Below, one piece after another: positions 52,066 to 60,237 of a stretch of DNA of 64,000 nucleotides. The notes beneath the pieces are model-generated. The model searched no databases and was not told where the DNA came from. It worked only from the letters and a program-made list of their open reading frames with translations. The stretch comes from Cytophaga aurantiaca DSM 3654 (GTDB lineage: Bacteria > Bacteroidota > Bacteroidia > Cytophagales > Cytophagaceae). The stretch is taken from the NCBI RefSeq assembly GCF_000379725.1, contig NZ_KB903621.1, positions 62,001 through 126,000 of the forward strand, in the 5' to 3' direction. A program made the translations under genes and the position numbers. Numbering within the stretch: the stretch's first letter is position 1; each line of letters starts with the position of its first letter.

Positions 52066-54111
52066 CTAGAGTTTACTTAACGTTTCAATCCGGTTCTTAT
52101 ACAGCTCTAATGTTTGTATTGCTGTCTTTTGCCAATGAAAATTATTTGACTGTATTAATGCTTGTAGTGATTTTTTCCTGCGTTCATCTTTATTACTGGA
52201 AACGCCAATAATTGCAATACAAATTTCATCGATATCTTCACTATCAACCGGATAACCTGAGTCTCCTACGACTTCTATCATAGAACTGTTATTGCCAAAT
52301 ATAACAGGGGTTTTACAAGACATTGCTTCCAGAATCGGTAAGCCAAAGCCTTCGTAATGGGAAATATAGATCAGTGCCAATGCTTCTCTATATAGCCAAG
52401 GTAAAGAATCTTCTGGCATAAATCCAGTAAAAATAATTCTGCTTGAAATATTTTTTATCTCCGGTAATACCTCTTTTAATTTCCAGCCTTGTTTTCCAAC
52501 AATTACAAAATATACGTTATTTGGCAAAAATGGAATTGCTTTTTGAAATCCAAGGATCGCATTTTTTAAATTCTTTCGTGGCTCCAGTGTAGAGACAGAA
52601 AGAAAAAATTCATCCGTCTTTTTTAATCCAACTTCGGCACGTATGGTGTCTTTCCAGTACGTACTTTCCAGCGGACAAAATACGGTATGGTCTGCCGCTT
52701 CGGGGATCATGTCCAAATGCTGGTCTGATGAAAAACGATTTGTGAAATCATTTTTTGTACTTTGTGAAATAGAAAAAAATGCAGCATTCTGTTTCATGCT
52801 CAACTCCAGGCCATAGTTGGCTAATGCGATGTTATCAATCTGATGATATTGGGGATGCGATAAATGTGTCAGATCATGAATCGTTATCAGTGCCTTCTCT
52901 TTTGCCTGCAATATAAATTCTGCATGTTGCAGTAAGGGTATATGAACAAGGTCATATTCTTTGGATGAAAAAACTGCATGCTTATCAAACAAATTCCCAG
53001 AGGTATTCATTTTTTGAGAAAGAAATGTATACGCTTTATCTTTAAAAACTTTTGAGTTATTGATGCACTTCGCTTTAAAACGTTTGTATTGCAAACCAAC
53101 CAATAAATAATTTTCGGCCGACAACGCAAAGCCCAATACAGATTTCATTTGGGATGCAACAGCTGTCTTTAATTTAGAGAATTTGTTTTTTTCACCTGCA
53201 ACCAAATTTAAATAAGGGCTTATCTCAAATTCATTGATGGATACATATCTGTTCGAATCAAAAATCTGTATATCCCAGACCGGGTTATTTCGTGTGATTT
53301 CTTTTATCGCTTTTATCAACTCAACTACATATCTTTTTGTGCCATCGTTATAAGGCATACATAGTTTAGATGATTCGATTAATATCTTGTATTTTTTTGT
53401 GTTGGAATGATTGAATCCAAGTTTTTGATGTATAGCAGGATAATATTCAGCCATTGAAAGTTGTTTCAGCTCTTCGTAGTTGTAATACGATAGCTTAACC
53501 AATGCGCGGGCATGATATTTAATGAATAAGGCTTGCTGATATGCATTTAAAGATTCCTGCCATATTGCCGGAATAAGAATGCCTTCTGCTGTTCTGCTTT
53601 TTTCAGTTGATCGTATATGATCTCCATGTAAAACCGGATCGTATATATAATCCTCTAAAGAAACCGTATCTGTGTATGGAACATTTATAAAATCAGAGAG
53701 CCGTTTCATTTCTCTGGGCAAATTCTCAATCAGATCTTCAAACCGAATGATGATATCTGCTTTATCGCTCCATGCTTCTACATGTTTGGACCAGCCTCTG
53801 AAATGACTTCCTTTATCAGCAACAATCGCTTCTTCTATATTACTTGCAAGAGATGTGCTTTGTGTAATTGTATTGTATCTGAAATATGCATTATTTGCTA
53901 CGCAATCGCGTCCATCGCGAACAAGCAAAATGACTTTTCTATTTTGTAGTACAGTTTCAGGAAGATCTTTGGGGTGTTGTTGCGTTTTAACTAATAATGC
54001 CTGGGCTATATTTTCATCTTTAAATAGAACCGGTTCTATTTTAAATAATTGCTTTAGCAAATTACTTACATACGTATCTCCTGAGCCAGGATATAAAGCT
54101 AAAAGAAACAT
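52066..54111 (-). CDS. Sulfotransferase-GT4 glycosyltransferase fusion
   Basis: A 681-residue fusion. Residues 1 to about 205 are sulfotransferase-like: LALYPGSGDTYVSNLL for the P-loop (7-19) and VRDGRDCVANNAYF for the 3'-phosphate loop (VRDGRD at 64-69), but the RKGxxGxWK motif of its neighbours is absent. Residues about 240-681 form a GT-B glycosyltransferase of family 4, with the C-terminal donor domain STLEPRKNLKNAILGF, IFTGFMPEDSLPWLY and the E-x7-E motif EGFGLPILE (587-595). The single chain could couple sugar addition with sulfation. It is the first gene of the cluster. Such fusions are unusual in my knowledge. Confidence 0.8.
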   Translation of the reverse strand: MFLLALYPGSGDTYVSNLLKQLFKIEPVLFKDENIAQALLVKTQQHPKDLPETVLQNRKVILLVRDGRDCVANNAYFRYNTITQSTSLASNIEEAIVADKGSHFRGWSKHVEAWSDKADIIIRFEDLIENLPREMKRLSDFINVPYTDTVSLEDYIYDPVLHGDHIRSTEKSRTAEGILIPAIWQESLNAYQQALFIKYHARALVKLSYYNYEELKQLSMAEYYPAIHQKLGFNHSNTKKYKILIESSKLCMPYNDGTKRYVVELIKAIKEITRNNPVWDIQIFDSNRYVSINEFEISPYLNLVAGEKNKFSKLKTAVASQMKSVLGFALSAENYLLVGLQYKRFKAKCINNSKVFKDKAYTFLSQKMNTSGNLFDKHAVFSSKEYDLVHIPLLQHAEFILQAKEKALITIHDLTHLSHPQYHQIDNIALANYGLELSMKQNAAFFSISQSTKNDFTNRFSSDQHLDMIPEAADHTVFCPLESTYWKDTIRAEVGLKKTDEFFLSVSTLEPRKNLKNAILGFQKAIPFLPNNVYFVIVGKQGWKLKEVLPEIKNISSRIIFTGFMPEDSLPWLYREALALIYISHYEGFGLPILEAMSCKTPVIFGNNSSMIEVVGDSGYPVDSEDIDEICIAIIGVSSNKDERRKKSLQALIQSNNFHWQKTAIQTLELYKNRIETLSKL

Positions 54112-54195
54112 ATTGGCCTATTAAAACATCCGTTTAAAGTTACTACAAATAATTTCTGTACAAAATCTGTATTGTCCATTAGTGGATAAATTAAT

Positions 54196-54229
54196 AAAAA
54201 AACCTCTCCGTAAACGAAGAGGTTTTTTT
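54196..54229. terminator. Hairpin terminator
   Basis: AAAAAAACCTCT (54196-54207) pairs with AGAGGTTTTTTT (54218-54229). It lies just past the stop of the lipoprotein gene at 54246 on the minus strand. Confidence 0.75.
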
Positions 54230-54245
54230 ATTAAGATAGAATTGT

Positions 54246-55322
54246 TTAATAAGGTTGGAAAGCAGTCACAGAGTATATACTCGTTCCGCTATCATTCATT
54301 AATGCAAAATTCAATTTGTAACCATCTGAATCACACGTGCCATCAAATATAGAGCTTCCTATTGCATCTGTTTTATAGCCCGCTTCAGCAGTCCAATAAT
54401 ATTTTGTATATCCCAACAACACATATGCAGGTTTAGCTGTATATGAAACATATTCAACCTTGCCTTGTTTTAACACATACGGACCAGCATAAGAAGAACC
54501 ACAATTAGACCAGATGAATGGAGTGCTGATGTTACAAACAAATTTTTCATTGTCTATATTTAATCCCAACTCACCTACATAATCGAATGTTGCCGTTGAT
54601 GTTGTTGTCAAATAGGTTGAAGCTGCAAAGCTTGTATCTCCTTCAAGTTTGAATGTTATACCTGTAGAAGTTCCTGGTGTATTCTGGAATGTTCTTTTGC
54701 GGAAAATTTTCCATGAACGTATAACCGGTGATGCACCAAGTGTATCGTAGCTTAACGTAAGATCACCACGCACTTTATGTATGATCTCTGCATTCGGCGT
54801 ACTTGTAAATAAACCGATGATAGAACCACCGCTGGTATTGGTTATATATGTAGTACCTTCATATGTTACGGATTGATTTGAATTTGTATATAGAACTTTA
54901 TACTTATTGAATACTACCTGTAACTTAGAACCTTGATCTGAAAAATAGGTTCCGTTAACAAGAGTTACATCAATACTGCCGCTTAATACTCGATATGGCG
55001 TGCAGTTGGAGCCACTTTGAGAATAGTCAATAGAGAAATTTTTAGAATTGCTATTCAAATTGAATGTTACTTTACCGCAAGGAAGTATTGCAGTTGAAGT
55101 AGTACGTAAATTTGAACTTGTTCGCATGCCTGAAGCATCTGCATATTCCTGAGAGTTATAAACTTTTTCTATATCACTGCTTACTCTATCCAATTCACTT
55201 CTTCCACTTGCATCATCGGCTTTGGTTCGGCCTTCATATGTTGGCGGCACTTCATCTGCCTTTTTACATCCTATCAACGAAAAAGTCATACCGATTAAGA
55301 ACGTATAAATAATTCTTTTCAT
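54246..55322 (-). CDS. Lipoprotein of unknown function
   Basis: A 358-residue lipoprotein; FSLIGC is the lipobox (Cys19) and KKADEVPPTYEGRTK forms a flexible tether. The mature domain is all-beta and Ser/Thr/Tyr-rich, with 4-5 Cys late in the sequence (near residues 265-275 and 325-330). No family is recognised. It is monocistronic with a 245-base upstream gap. Similar lipoproteins in Bacteroidota are usually surface-exposed. Confidence 0.7.
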   Translation of the reverse strand: MKRIIYTFLIGMTFSLIGCKKADEVPPTYEGRTKADDASGRSELDRVSSDIEKVYNSQEYADASGMRTSSNLRTTSTAILPCGKVTFNLNSNSKNFSIDYSQSGSNCTPYRVLSGSIDVTLVNGTYFSDQGSKLQVVFNKYKVLYTNSNQSVTYEGTTYITNTSGGSIIGLFTSTPNAEIIHKVRGDLTLSYDTLGASPVIRSWKIFRKRTFQNTPGTSTGITFKLEGDTSFAASTYLTTTSTATFDYVGELGLNIDNEKFVCNISTPFIWSNCGSSYAGPYVLKQGKVEYVSYTAKPAYVLLGYTKYYWTAEAGYKTDAIGSSIFDGTCDSDGYKLNFALMNDSGTSIYSVTAFQPY

Positions 55323-55591
55323 TTACATCAATGGTTTAGTTTGTAATAAATTCTTTTCAATTAATATGCCAATTAAAATATAGTTAGTCTCTAAAGAATA
55401 TTGGCACATCCTTTCATTTAACGCAGAATGAATACTTTCGTTTAAAAATTCAATTTGTTGATTTCGCAGCTTTTTGTTCAATTTGAATTATTTCAAGTCC
55501 TTCCTCTAAAATCAATGCCTGGAGCTAAAGGAATTATTTATAATAAATAGGTGTTATAACATCAAATATGATTGTATATTCTATTCAACTT

Positions 55592-56320
55592 ATGAAAAAA
55601 TCAATACTATATATTTCATTTTTAGTGATAATTGTTTTCGGTACAAGTTCTGGATTCAATCATTCCTTGATAAAAAAAGAAAAAATGAAATTGATTTATA
55701 TATACGATCCGCTTTGTGGATGGTGTTATGGCTTTGGACCTGTAGCTGAAAAAATTGAGCAGAATTATAGTGAAACAGTAGACCTGGAAATTATCAGCGG
55801 CGGCATGATTATGGGCGACCGGATTGCTCCTGTAGGCAATATGGCTGAGTATATTTTAAGTGCCATTCCTCGTCTTCAAAAAACTACAGGTGTAACATTT
55901 GGTGCGCCTTATATTGAACTGTTAAAAGAAGGCACGTATGTAACTTCTTCTGAAAAACCCTCTGTTGCACTTTGTGTATACAAATCTTTTAAAGCTGATC
56001 GAAGAGTAGAGTTTGCTCACAGCATACAAAAATCCTTCTTTGTTGAAGCAAAAGATCTGAATCAGGATTCTGTGTATGCAAACATTGCTGCGAAATTTGG
56101 AATTGACCGCGAACAATTTCTGACCCGCATGCAGGAGCCGGAGTATCTGAAACAAGCACATGCAGAATTTAAAAGAGCTGCAGACCTTGGAGTAACGGGC
56201 TTTCCGACTTTGCTGCAAAAACAGCAAACCGGATATGTGAAACTTTCTGAAGGATATACAAGTTATGAATCCATTGAAAAGCATTTACAGAAACAGCTGA
56301 AGTCAGAAGGTGCTCAATAA
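55592..56320 (+). CDS. DsbA-family thioredoxin-fold protein (FrnE-like)
   Basis: A 242-residue exported protein from the ATG at 55592 (an ATG at 55568 would add 8 residues before the signal sequence). The signal segment MKKSILYISFLVIIVFGTSS leads to the active site YIYDPLCGWCYGFGPVAEK, with a CGWC redox pair, and the helical insertion typical of the DsbA-FrnE group. DLGVTGFPTLLQKQ holds the cis-Pro loop. A periplasmic disulfide or isomerase role is probable. It precedes the DODA-like gene by 107 bases with a hairpin between, so cotranscription is uncertain. Confidence 0.85.
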   Translation: MKKSILYISFLVIIVFGTSSGFNHSLIKKEKMKLIYIYDPLCGWCYGFGPVAEKIEQNYSETVDLEIISGGMIMGDRIAPVGNMAEYILSAIPRLQKTTGVTFGAPYIELLKEGTYVTSSEKPSVALCVYKSFKADRRVEFAHSIQKSFFVEAKDLNQDSVYANIAAKFGIDREQFLTRMQEPEYLKQAHAEFKRAADLGVTGFPTLLQKQQTGYVKLSEGYTSYESIEKHLQKQLKSEGAQ

Positions 56321-56359
56321 GAATATTAAAATTGCTTGACTAAATAGATTGTGGTTAGA

Positions 56360-56393
56360 ATTCGTCAGGCCCCAAGACAGTGGTCTGACGAAT
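56360..56393. repeat. Hairpin, TTCGTC/GTGGTC family, copy 2
   Basis: ATTCGTCAGGCCCC (56360-56373) faces GTGGTCTGACGAAT (56380-56393), a shorter and less perfect match than copy 1 at 33733. The right arm is identical in both over 16 bases. It lies in the gap before the dioxygenase gene. Confidence 0.65.
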
Positions 56394-56427
56394 GGATCAT
56401 TATCTTATAGTACAAAGATATTGTAAT

Positions 56428-57300
56428 ATGCATCGTAGAAAATTTATTAAAAACGCCGCGCTTGTCGGAACTGCAATGATTGGTTTACATCAATTTGCAC
56501 GTGCCTGGGATAATGAACCCAAGCTCGATGCTGTTATGCCTGTATTGTTTGTTGGTCATGGAAGTCCCATGAATGCCATTGAACAGAATAAATTCAGTGA
56601 CACCTGGAAAGAGCTTGCCAAAAAACTGCCTGCACCGAAAGCCATTATGGTTGTATCTGCGCACTGGGAAACAGTAGGTACAAAAGTTACTGCTATGCCC
56701 CACCCGACTACCATACACGATTTCGGAGGTTTTCCGCAAGCGCTGCATGACGCGGAATACCCAGCACCAGGCTCGCCTGAAATGGCAAAAGAGACTGCAA
56801 CACTCTTGTCTAAATGGGAAGTACACGAAGATCATTCCTGGGGCCTGGACCATGGCACCTGGTCAATCTTACTGCCGATGTATCCGGAAGCAAAAATTCC
56901 GGTCTATCAGATGAGTCTGGATGTGCGCAAAAAACCGGAAGAACAATTTGCCTTAGCACAAGATCTATATGAATTGCGTAAACGTGGTGTGTTGATTATC
57001 GGAAGCGGCAACATCGTTCACAATCTGCGCATGATCCAATGGAACGATACAGCCTATGATTGGGCGGATGCATTTAATACTACTGTAAAAAAAATTATAA
57101 CCTCGGGTGATGATTATTCAAAACTGATTGATTACCGCAATCTGGAGAACAATAAATATGCAATACCAACACCCGAGCACTATTTGCCGTTGCTTTATAC
57201 CTTGGGTTTAAAAACAAATAAAGACACCGTTTCCTTCTTTAATGATGTTACTACGAATGGCTCTCTTGCTATGACCAGCCTACTCATTCAGTCTGTTTAA
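56428..57300 (+). CDS. DODA-type extradiol dioxygenase with twin-arginine leader
   Basis: A 290-residue protein from the ATG at 56428. The N terminus MHRRKFIKNAALVGTAMIG is a twin-arginine (Tat) signal, RRKFIK being the consensus. The mature part is a LigB/YgiD-type 4,5-DOPA-extradiol dioxygenase: VLFVGHGSPMNAIEQNKFS, VVSAHWETVGTKVTAMPHP and LDHGTWSILLPMYP contain the His ligands of the metal site. E. coli YgiD is cytoplasmic, so export of this version is noteworthy. An upstream ATG at 56392 lies in a hairpin and is less likely. A terminator follows. Confidence 0.85.
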   Translation: MHRRKFIKNAALVGTAMIGLHQFARAWDNEPKLDAVMPVLFVGHGSPMNAIEQNKFSDTWKELAKKLPAPKAIMVVSAHWETVGTKVTAMPHPTTIHDFGGFPQALHDAEYPAPGSPEMAKETATLLSKWEVHEDHSWGLDHGTWSILLPMYPEAKIPVYQMSLDVRKKPEEQFALAQDLYELRKRGVLIIGSGNIVHNLRMIQWNDTAYDWADAFNTTVKKIITSGDDYSKLIDYRNLENNKYAIPTPEHYLPLLYTLGLKTNKDTVSFFNDVTTNGSLAMTSLLIQSV

Positions 57301-57346
57301 TTAATGTTGTTTGTTTAAGTTTAGTGTTTAGTTTAGTTTCTAATGA

Positions 57347-57376
57347 AAGAAGTCACGCCGTTAAGCGTGACTTCTT
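57347..57376. terminator. Hairpin terminator
   Basis: AAGAAGTCACGC (57347-57358) pairs with GCGTGACTTCTT (57365-57376), between the convergent dioxygenase and amino acid permease genes. Confidence 0.8.
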
Positions 57377-57407
57377 GTTTTTATATTGACAGATACCTAT
57401 AGCTGAA

Positions 57408-58856
57408 CTATAGTTGTTGTTCTTTATTGATCTTACTGTGATGTCTGCTGTATAAAAAATAAATTGCGATGCCAATTGCCATCCATACGATTAAACGTAC
57501 CCATGTATCAAATGGCAGCGCATACATCAGGTAGAAACAAATGATGATGCCCATGATGGGTACAAACGGAACCCACGGTGTGCGGAATGCACGGGGCGCA
57601 TCCGGTTGCTTTTTACGTAATACCAACACACCTACGCAAACAAGAACAAATGCAAACAGCGTTCCGATGCTGGTCATCTCTCCTACTACAGAAACAGGTA
57701 CCAAGCCTGCAAACAAACTAACTAATACAGCAAATAAAATATTCGACTTCCAAGGGGTTTGATATTTGGGATGTACTTCAGAAAATATTGCAGGAACCAA
57801 CCCATCTTTCGACATACTGAAGAATACACGGGATTGGCCCATTAACAATACCATAATCACAGATGTGTAACCTGCAAGAATAGCAATGATGATCAACTCC
57901 TGAAAGAATGCATAAGGTGTAGCTGCGATAGCCAGGGCAACAGGTGCTGCTTCACCTTTGAAAAGCTGATAGTTTTCAAGCCCTGTCATTACATAAGAAA
58001 ACAATACATATAGGATTGTACATATTATTAATGAACCTAATATACCAATCGGCATATCGCGCTGTGGATTTTTAGCTTCCTGTGCAGCTGTAGATACGGC
58101 ATCAAAACCAATGAACGAAAAGAATACTACGGCAGCACCAGTCATTACACCTGTCCAGCCGAAATGCTCAAATGCTCCTGTATTCGCAGGTATGTAATCT
58201 GCATGGTTTGCAGGATCCATATAACTCCAGCCTAAAACGATGAATGCAATTACTACGGTAATTTTAAGCGCTACGATAACACTGTTTAATTTTGCAGATC
58301 CACTCATGCCTCGAATAAGTACCAATGACATCAGACAGGTAATAAAAATTGCAGGGATATTTACAATGCCATGTACTTCTGCTCCATTAATTTTTATCGT
58401 TTCAAACGGCGACATCATCCATTGATAGGGAATATTCTCTACCCCCAGTTTCTCTAACAATTTACTCAGGTAACGCGACCAGCTGATAGCAACTGTTGCA
58501 GCGCCTACCGCATATTCCAGAATAAGATCCCAGCCGATGATCCAGGCAATGAATTCGCCAAGGGTTGCATACGAATAGGTATATGCACTGCCGGCAATCG
58601 GCAGCATAGAAGCAAATTCAGCATAACACAAACCTGCAAACGCGCAACCCAAACCTGCAATCATGAAAGAGATGGTTACGGCAGGACCAGCATTCTCCGC
58701 TGCAGCAATACCTGTAAGAGAAAATATTCCGGCACCGATGATTGCACCGATACCAAGTAAAATAAGGCTGGTTGCTCCAAGGCTTTTTTTAAGTTCTCCG
58801 TTTTCTTCTTTGAGAATGGACGCAATACTTTTCGTTTTAAAAAGGGGTGAGGGCAT
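57408..58856 (-). CDS. APC-family amino acid permease
   Basis: A 482-residue polytopic protein with 12 or more spans, of the basic/cationic amino acid transporter branch (YfnA/CAT-like). The N-terminal signature LLGIGAIIGAGIFSLTG, then FAGLCYAEFASMLPIAGSAYTYSY and FFSFIGFDAVSTAAQEAKNPQRDMP, is intact. The C-terminal regions RKKQPDAPRAFRTPWVPFVP and the hydrophobic end are also typical. It imports an amino acid by proton or sodium symport; the substrate is not predictable. A terminator lies in its upstream gap, belonging to exbD's reading side. Confidence 0.88.
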   Translation of the reverse strand: MPSPLFKTKSIASILKEENGELKKSLGATSLILLGIGAIIGAGIFSLTGIAAAENAGPAVTISFMIAGLGCAFAGLCYAEFASMLPIAGSAYTYSYATLGEFIAWIIGWDLILEYAVGAATVAISWSRYLSKLLEKLGVENIPYQWMMSPFETIKINGAEVHGIVNIPAIFITCLMSLVLIRGMSGSAKLNSVIVALKITVVIAFIVLGWSYMDPANHADYIPANTGAFEHFGWTGVMTGAAVVFFSFIGFDAVSTAAQEAKNPQRDMPIGILGSLIICTILYVLFSYVMTGLENYQLFKGEAAPVALAIAATPYAFFQELIIIAILAGYTSVIMVLLMGQSRVFFSMSKDGLVPAIFSEVHPKYQTPWKSNILFAVLVSLFAGLVPVSVVGEMTSIGTLFAFVLVCVGVLVLRKKQPDAPRAFRTPWVPFVPIMGIIICFYLMYALPFDTWVRLIVWMAIGIAIYFLYSRHHSKINKEQQL

Positions 58857-58904
58857 ATTTAATTGTTCGTTTAAAAGCTAAAGTACAAGATTTTGGGAAA
58901 CTAA

Positions 58905-58944
58905 AAAAGCCCACAACCTAAGCGGACTTAAGTTGTGGGCTTTT
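58905..58944. terminator. Hairpin terminator of exbB-exbD
   Basis: AAAAGCCCACAAC-type arm (58905-58919) pairs with AGTTGTGGGCTTTT (58931-58944). On the minus strand it follows the ExbD stop at 58969. Confidence 0.8.
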
Positions 58945-58968
58945 CATCAAGCGATGTAGTGAATGCAC

Positions 58969-59367
58969 CTATTTTTTTTCAGCAGTAGAAATTACTGAAT
59001 GCAGTTTGTATACATTGATAACATCTACAGCTTTAATCAATTCGGATACCGGAACAGTTTCGTCTATACGTAGTGCGATGGTAATGTTTGGAGAGGTAAT
59101 GCTTTTCTCTTTCAATGCAGCTTCGTAATCTGCATACGTTGCCTCTTTGCCATTAATAAAGTATTGTCTTTGTGCATTGATCGAAACACTCAATAATTCC
59201 TGGTGCATACTTTTTCCTGTTCTTGATTCAGGAAGTTTAATACCCAGTGCATTCTGACTTGCCAATGTTGAAACCATTAAGAAGAACAACATCAGGAAGA
59301 ACAATATATCGGCCAGAGATGAGGCTTCCATCGCCCCATGACCTCTTTTTCTTCTTTTTATTTTCAT
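58969..59367 (-). CDS. exbD: Biopolymer transport protein ExbD
   Basis: A 132-residue ExbD/TolR-family protein with a short cytoplasmic N terminus, one span (SLADILFFLMLFFLMVSTL, about 15-33) that carries the essential Asp19, and a periplasmic domain. It couples proton flow to TonB-dependent transporters together with ExbB. Its start overlaps the stop of ExbB by 4 bases. TonB is not in this pair, but Bacteroidota often place it elsewhere. Confidence 0.9.
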   Translation of the reverse strand: MKIKRRKRGHGAMEASSLADILFFLMLFFLMVSTLASQNALGIKLPESRTGKSMHQELLSVSINAQRQYFINGKEATYADYEAALKEKSITSPNITIALRIDETVPVSELIKAVDVINVYKLHSVISTAEKK

Positions 59368-60056
59368 GAATTTGCCGGCTTATAAAGTGTATCTAAAAAG
59401 TCAACACTATTATCTTCAATTGTAGCAATTACGCTATCTATTCTATGGTTCAGATAGGTATACATCATATAAGCAATTACACCAACTACCAAACCTGATG
59501 CTGAAGTAATCATTTTTTCATAAATACCGCCAGCAATGATACCGATGCTGATATTAGATGCAATAGAAATGGCATAAAAGGACTTGATCATACCCGCAAC
59601 CGTTCCAAGGAAACCAAACATGGGCGCTATAGCTGCAATAGCAGCAAGCAAGGGAAGATTTTTTTCCATACGGTTCACTTCAATGTTAGACATGCTTTCC
59701 ATGATGCTTTCGATATCGCGTACCGGCGAACCTAAACGATTCAATGCTTTTTCAAATACACGTGCTGTAACACCTGAAGAACGCGCGCAGATGGCTTTTG
59801 CATCTTCAAGCTTACCTTCCTTGATCTTGTCTTTTATAGACTCCAACATGCGATCATCTATCTTAGCGGCATTTTTAATGTATAAAAAGCGTTCAATAAA
59901 AATCGCAAGTGCTGCAATTGACAAAAGCAAGATCGGAATCATGATAGGTCCACCCATCATTAAGATGTGTAACAATGAAAAATCCTCTTGCGCTACTGCA
60001 GTTGCGGGTTCAGATACTTCAGCGGTTTGAAGTTGTAAAAGAATAGCTTGTAACAT
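59364..60056 (-). CDS. exbB: Biopolymer transport protein ExbB / TolQ
   Basis: A 230-residue MotA/TolQ/ExbB channel protein from MLQAILLQLQ at 60056 (the frame continues to 60104). Three spans are predicted; the motif LLAAIAAIAPMFGFLGTVAGMIKSF and the TM3 region ITSASGLVVGVIAYMMYTYL are diagnostic. The first 25 residues are a leader-like hydrophobic segment, as in many Bacteroidota ExbB proteins. It forms the pentameric proton channel with ExbD. Confidence 0.9.
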   Translation of the reverse strand: MLQAILLQLQTAEVSEPATAVAQEDFSLLHILMMGGPIMIPILLLSIAALAIFIERFLYIKNAAKIDDRMLESIKDKIKEGKLEDAKAICARSSGVTARVFEKALNRLGSPVRDIESIMESMSNIEVNRMEKNLPLLAAIAAIAPMFGFLGTVAGMIKSFYAISIASNISIGIIAGGIYEKMITSASGLVVGVIAYMMYTYLNHRIDSVIATIEDNSVDFLDTLYKPANS

Positions 60057-60160
60057 AATATCTTTTGTTTTATTATAACATATAAATATAACAGGTATAA
60101 CCATAAAACCGTAATTTAAACGGTTTTAAATCCCAACAGGTAAATCTTTGGTCAATAAAA

Positions 60161-60211
60161 AAGAAACGTTCTTTCATATAATCCGTTGATTTATATGAAA
60201 GAACGTTCCTT
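60161..60211. terminator. Long hairpin between exbB and lipoprotein gene
   Basis: AAGAAACGTTCTTTCATATAA pairs with TTATATGAAAGAACGTTCCTT around a short loop, with one mismatch. It lies past the stop (60238) of the SMP-30-like gene on the minus strand. Confidence 0.75.
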
Positions 60212-60237
60212 TTAAGCGGTTAGTATGAAGAACGAAA

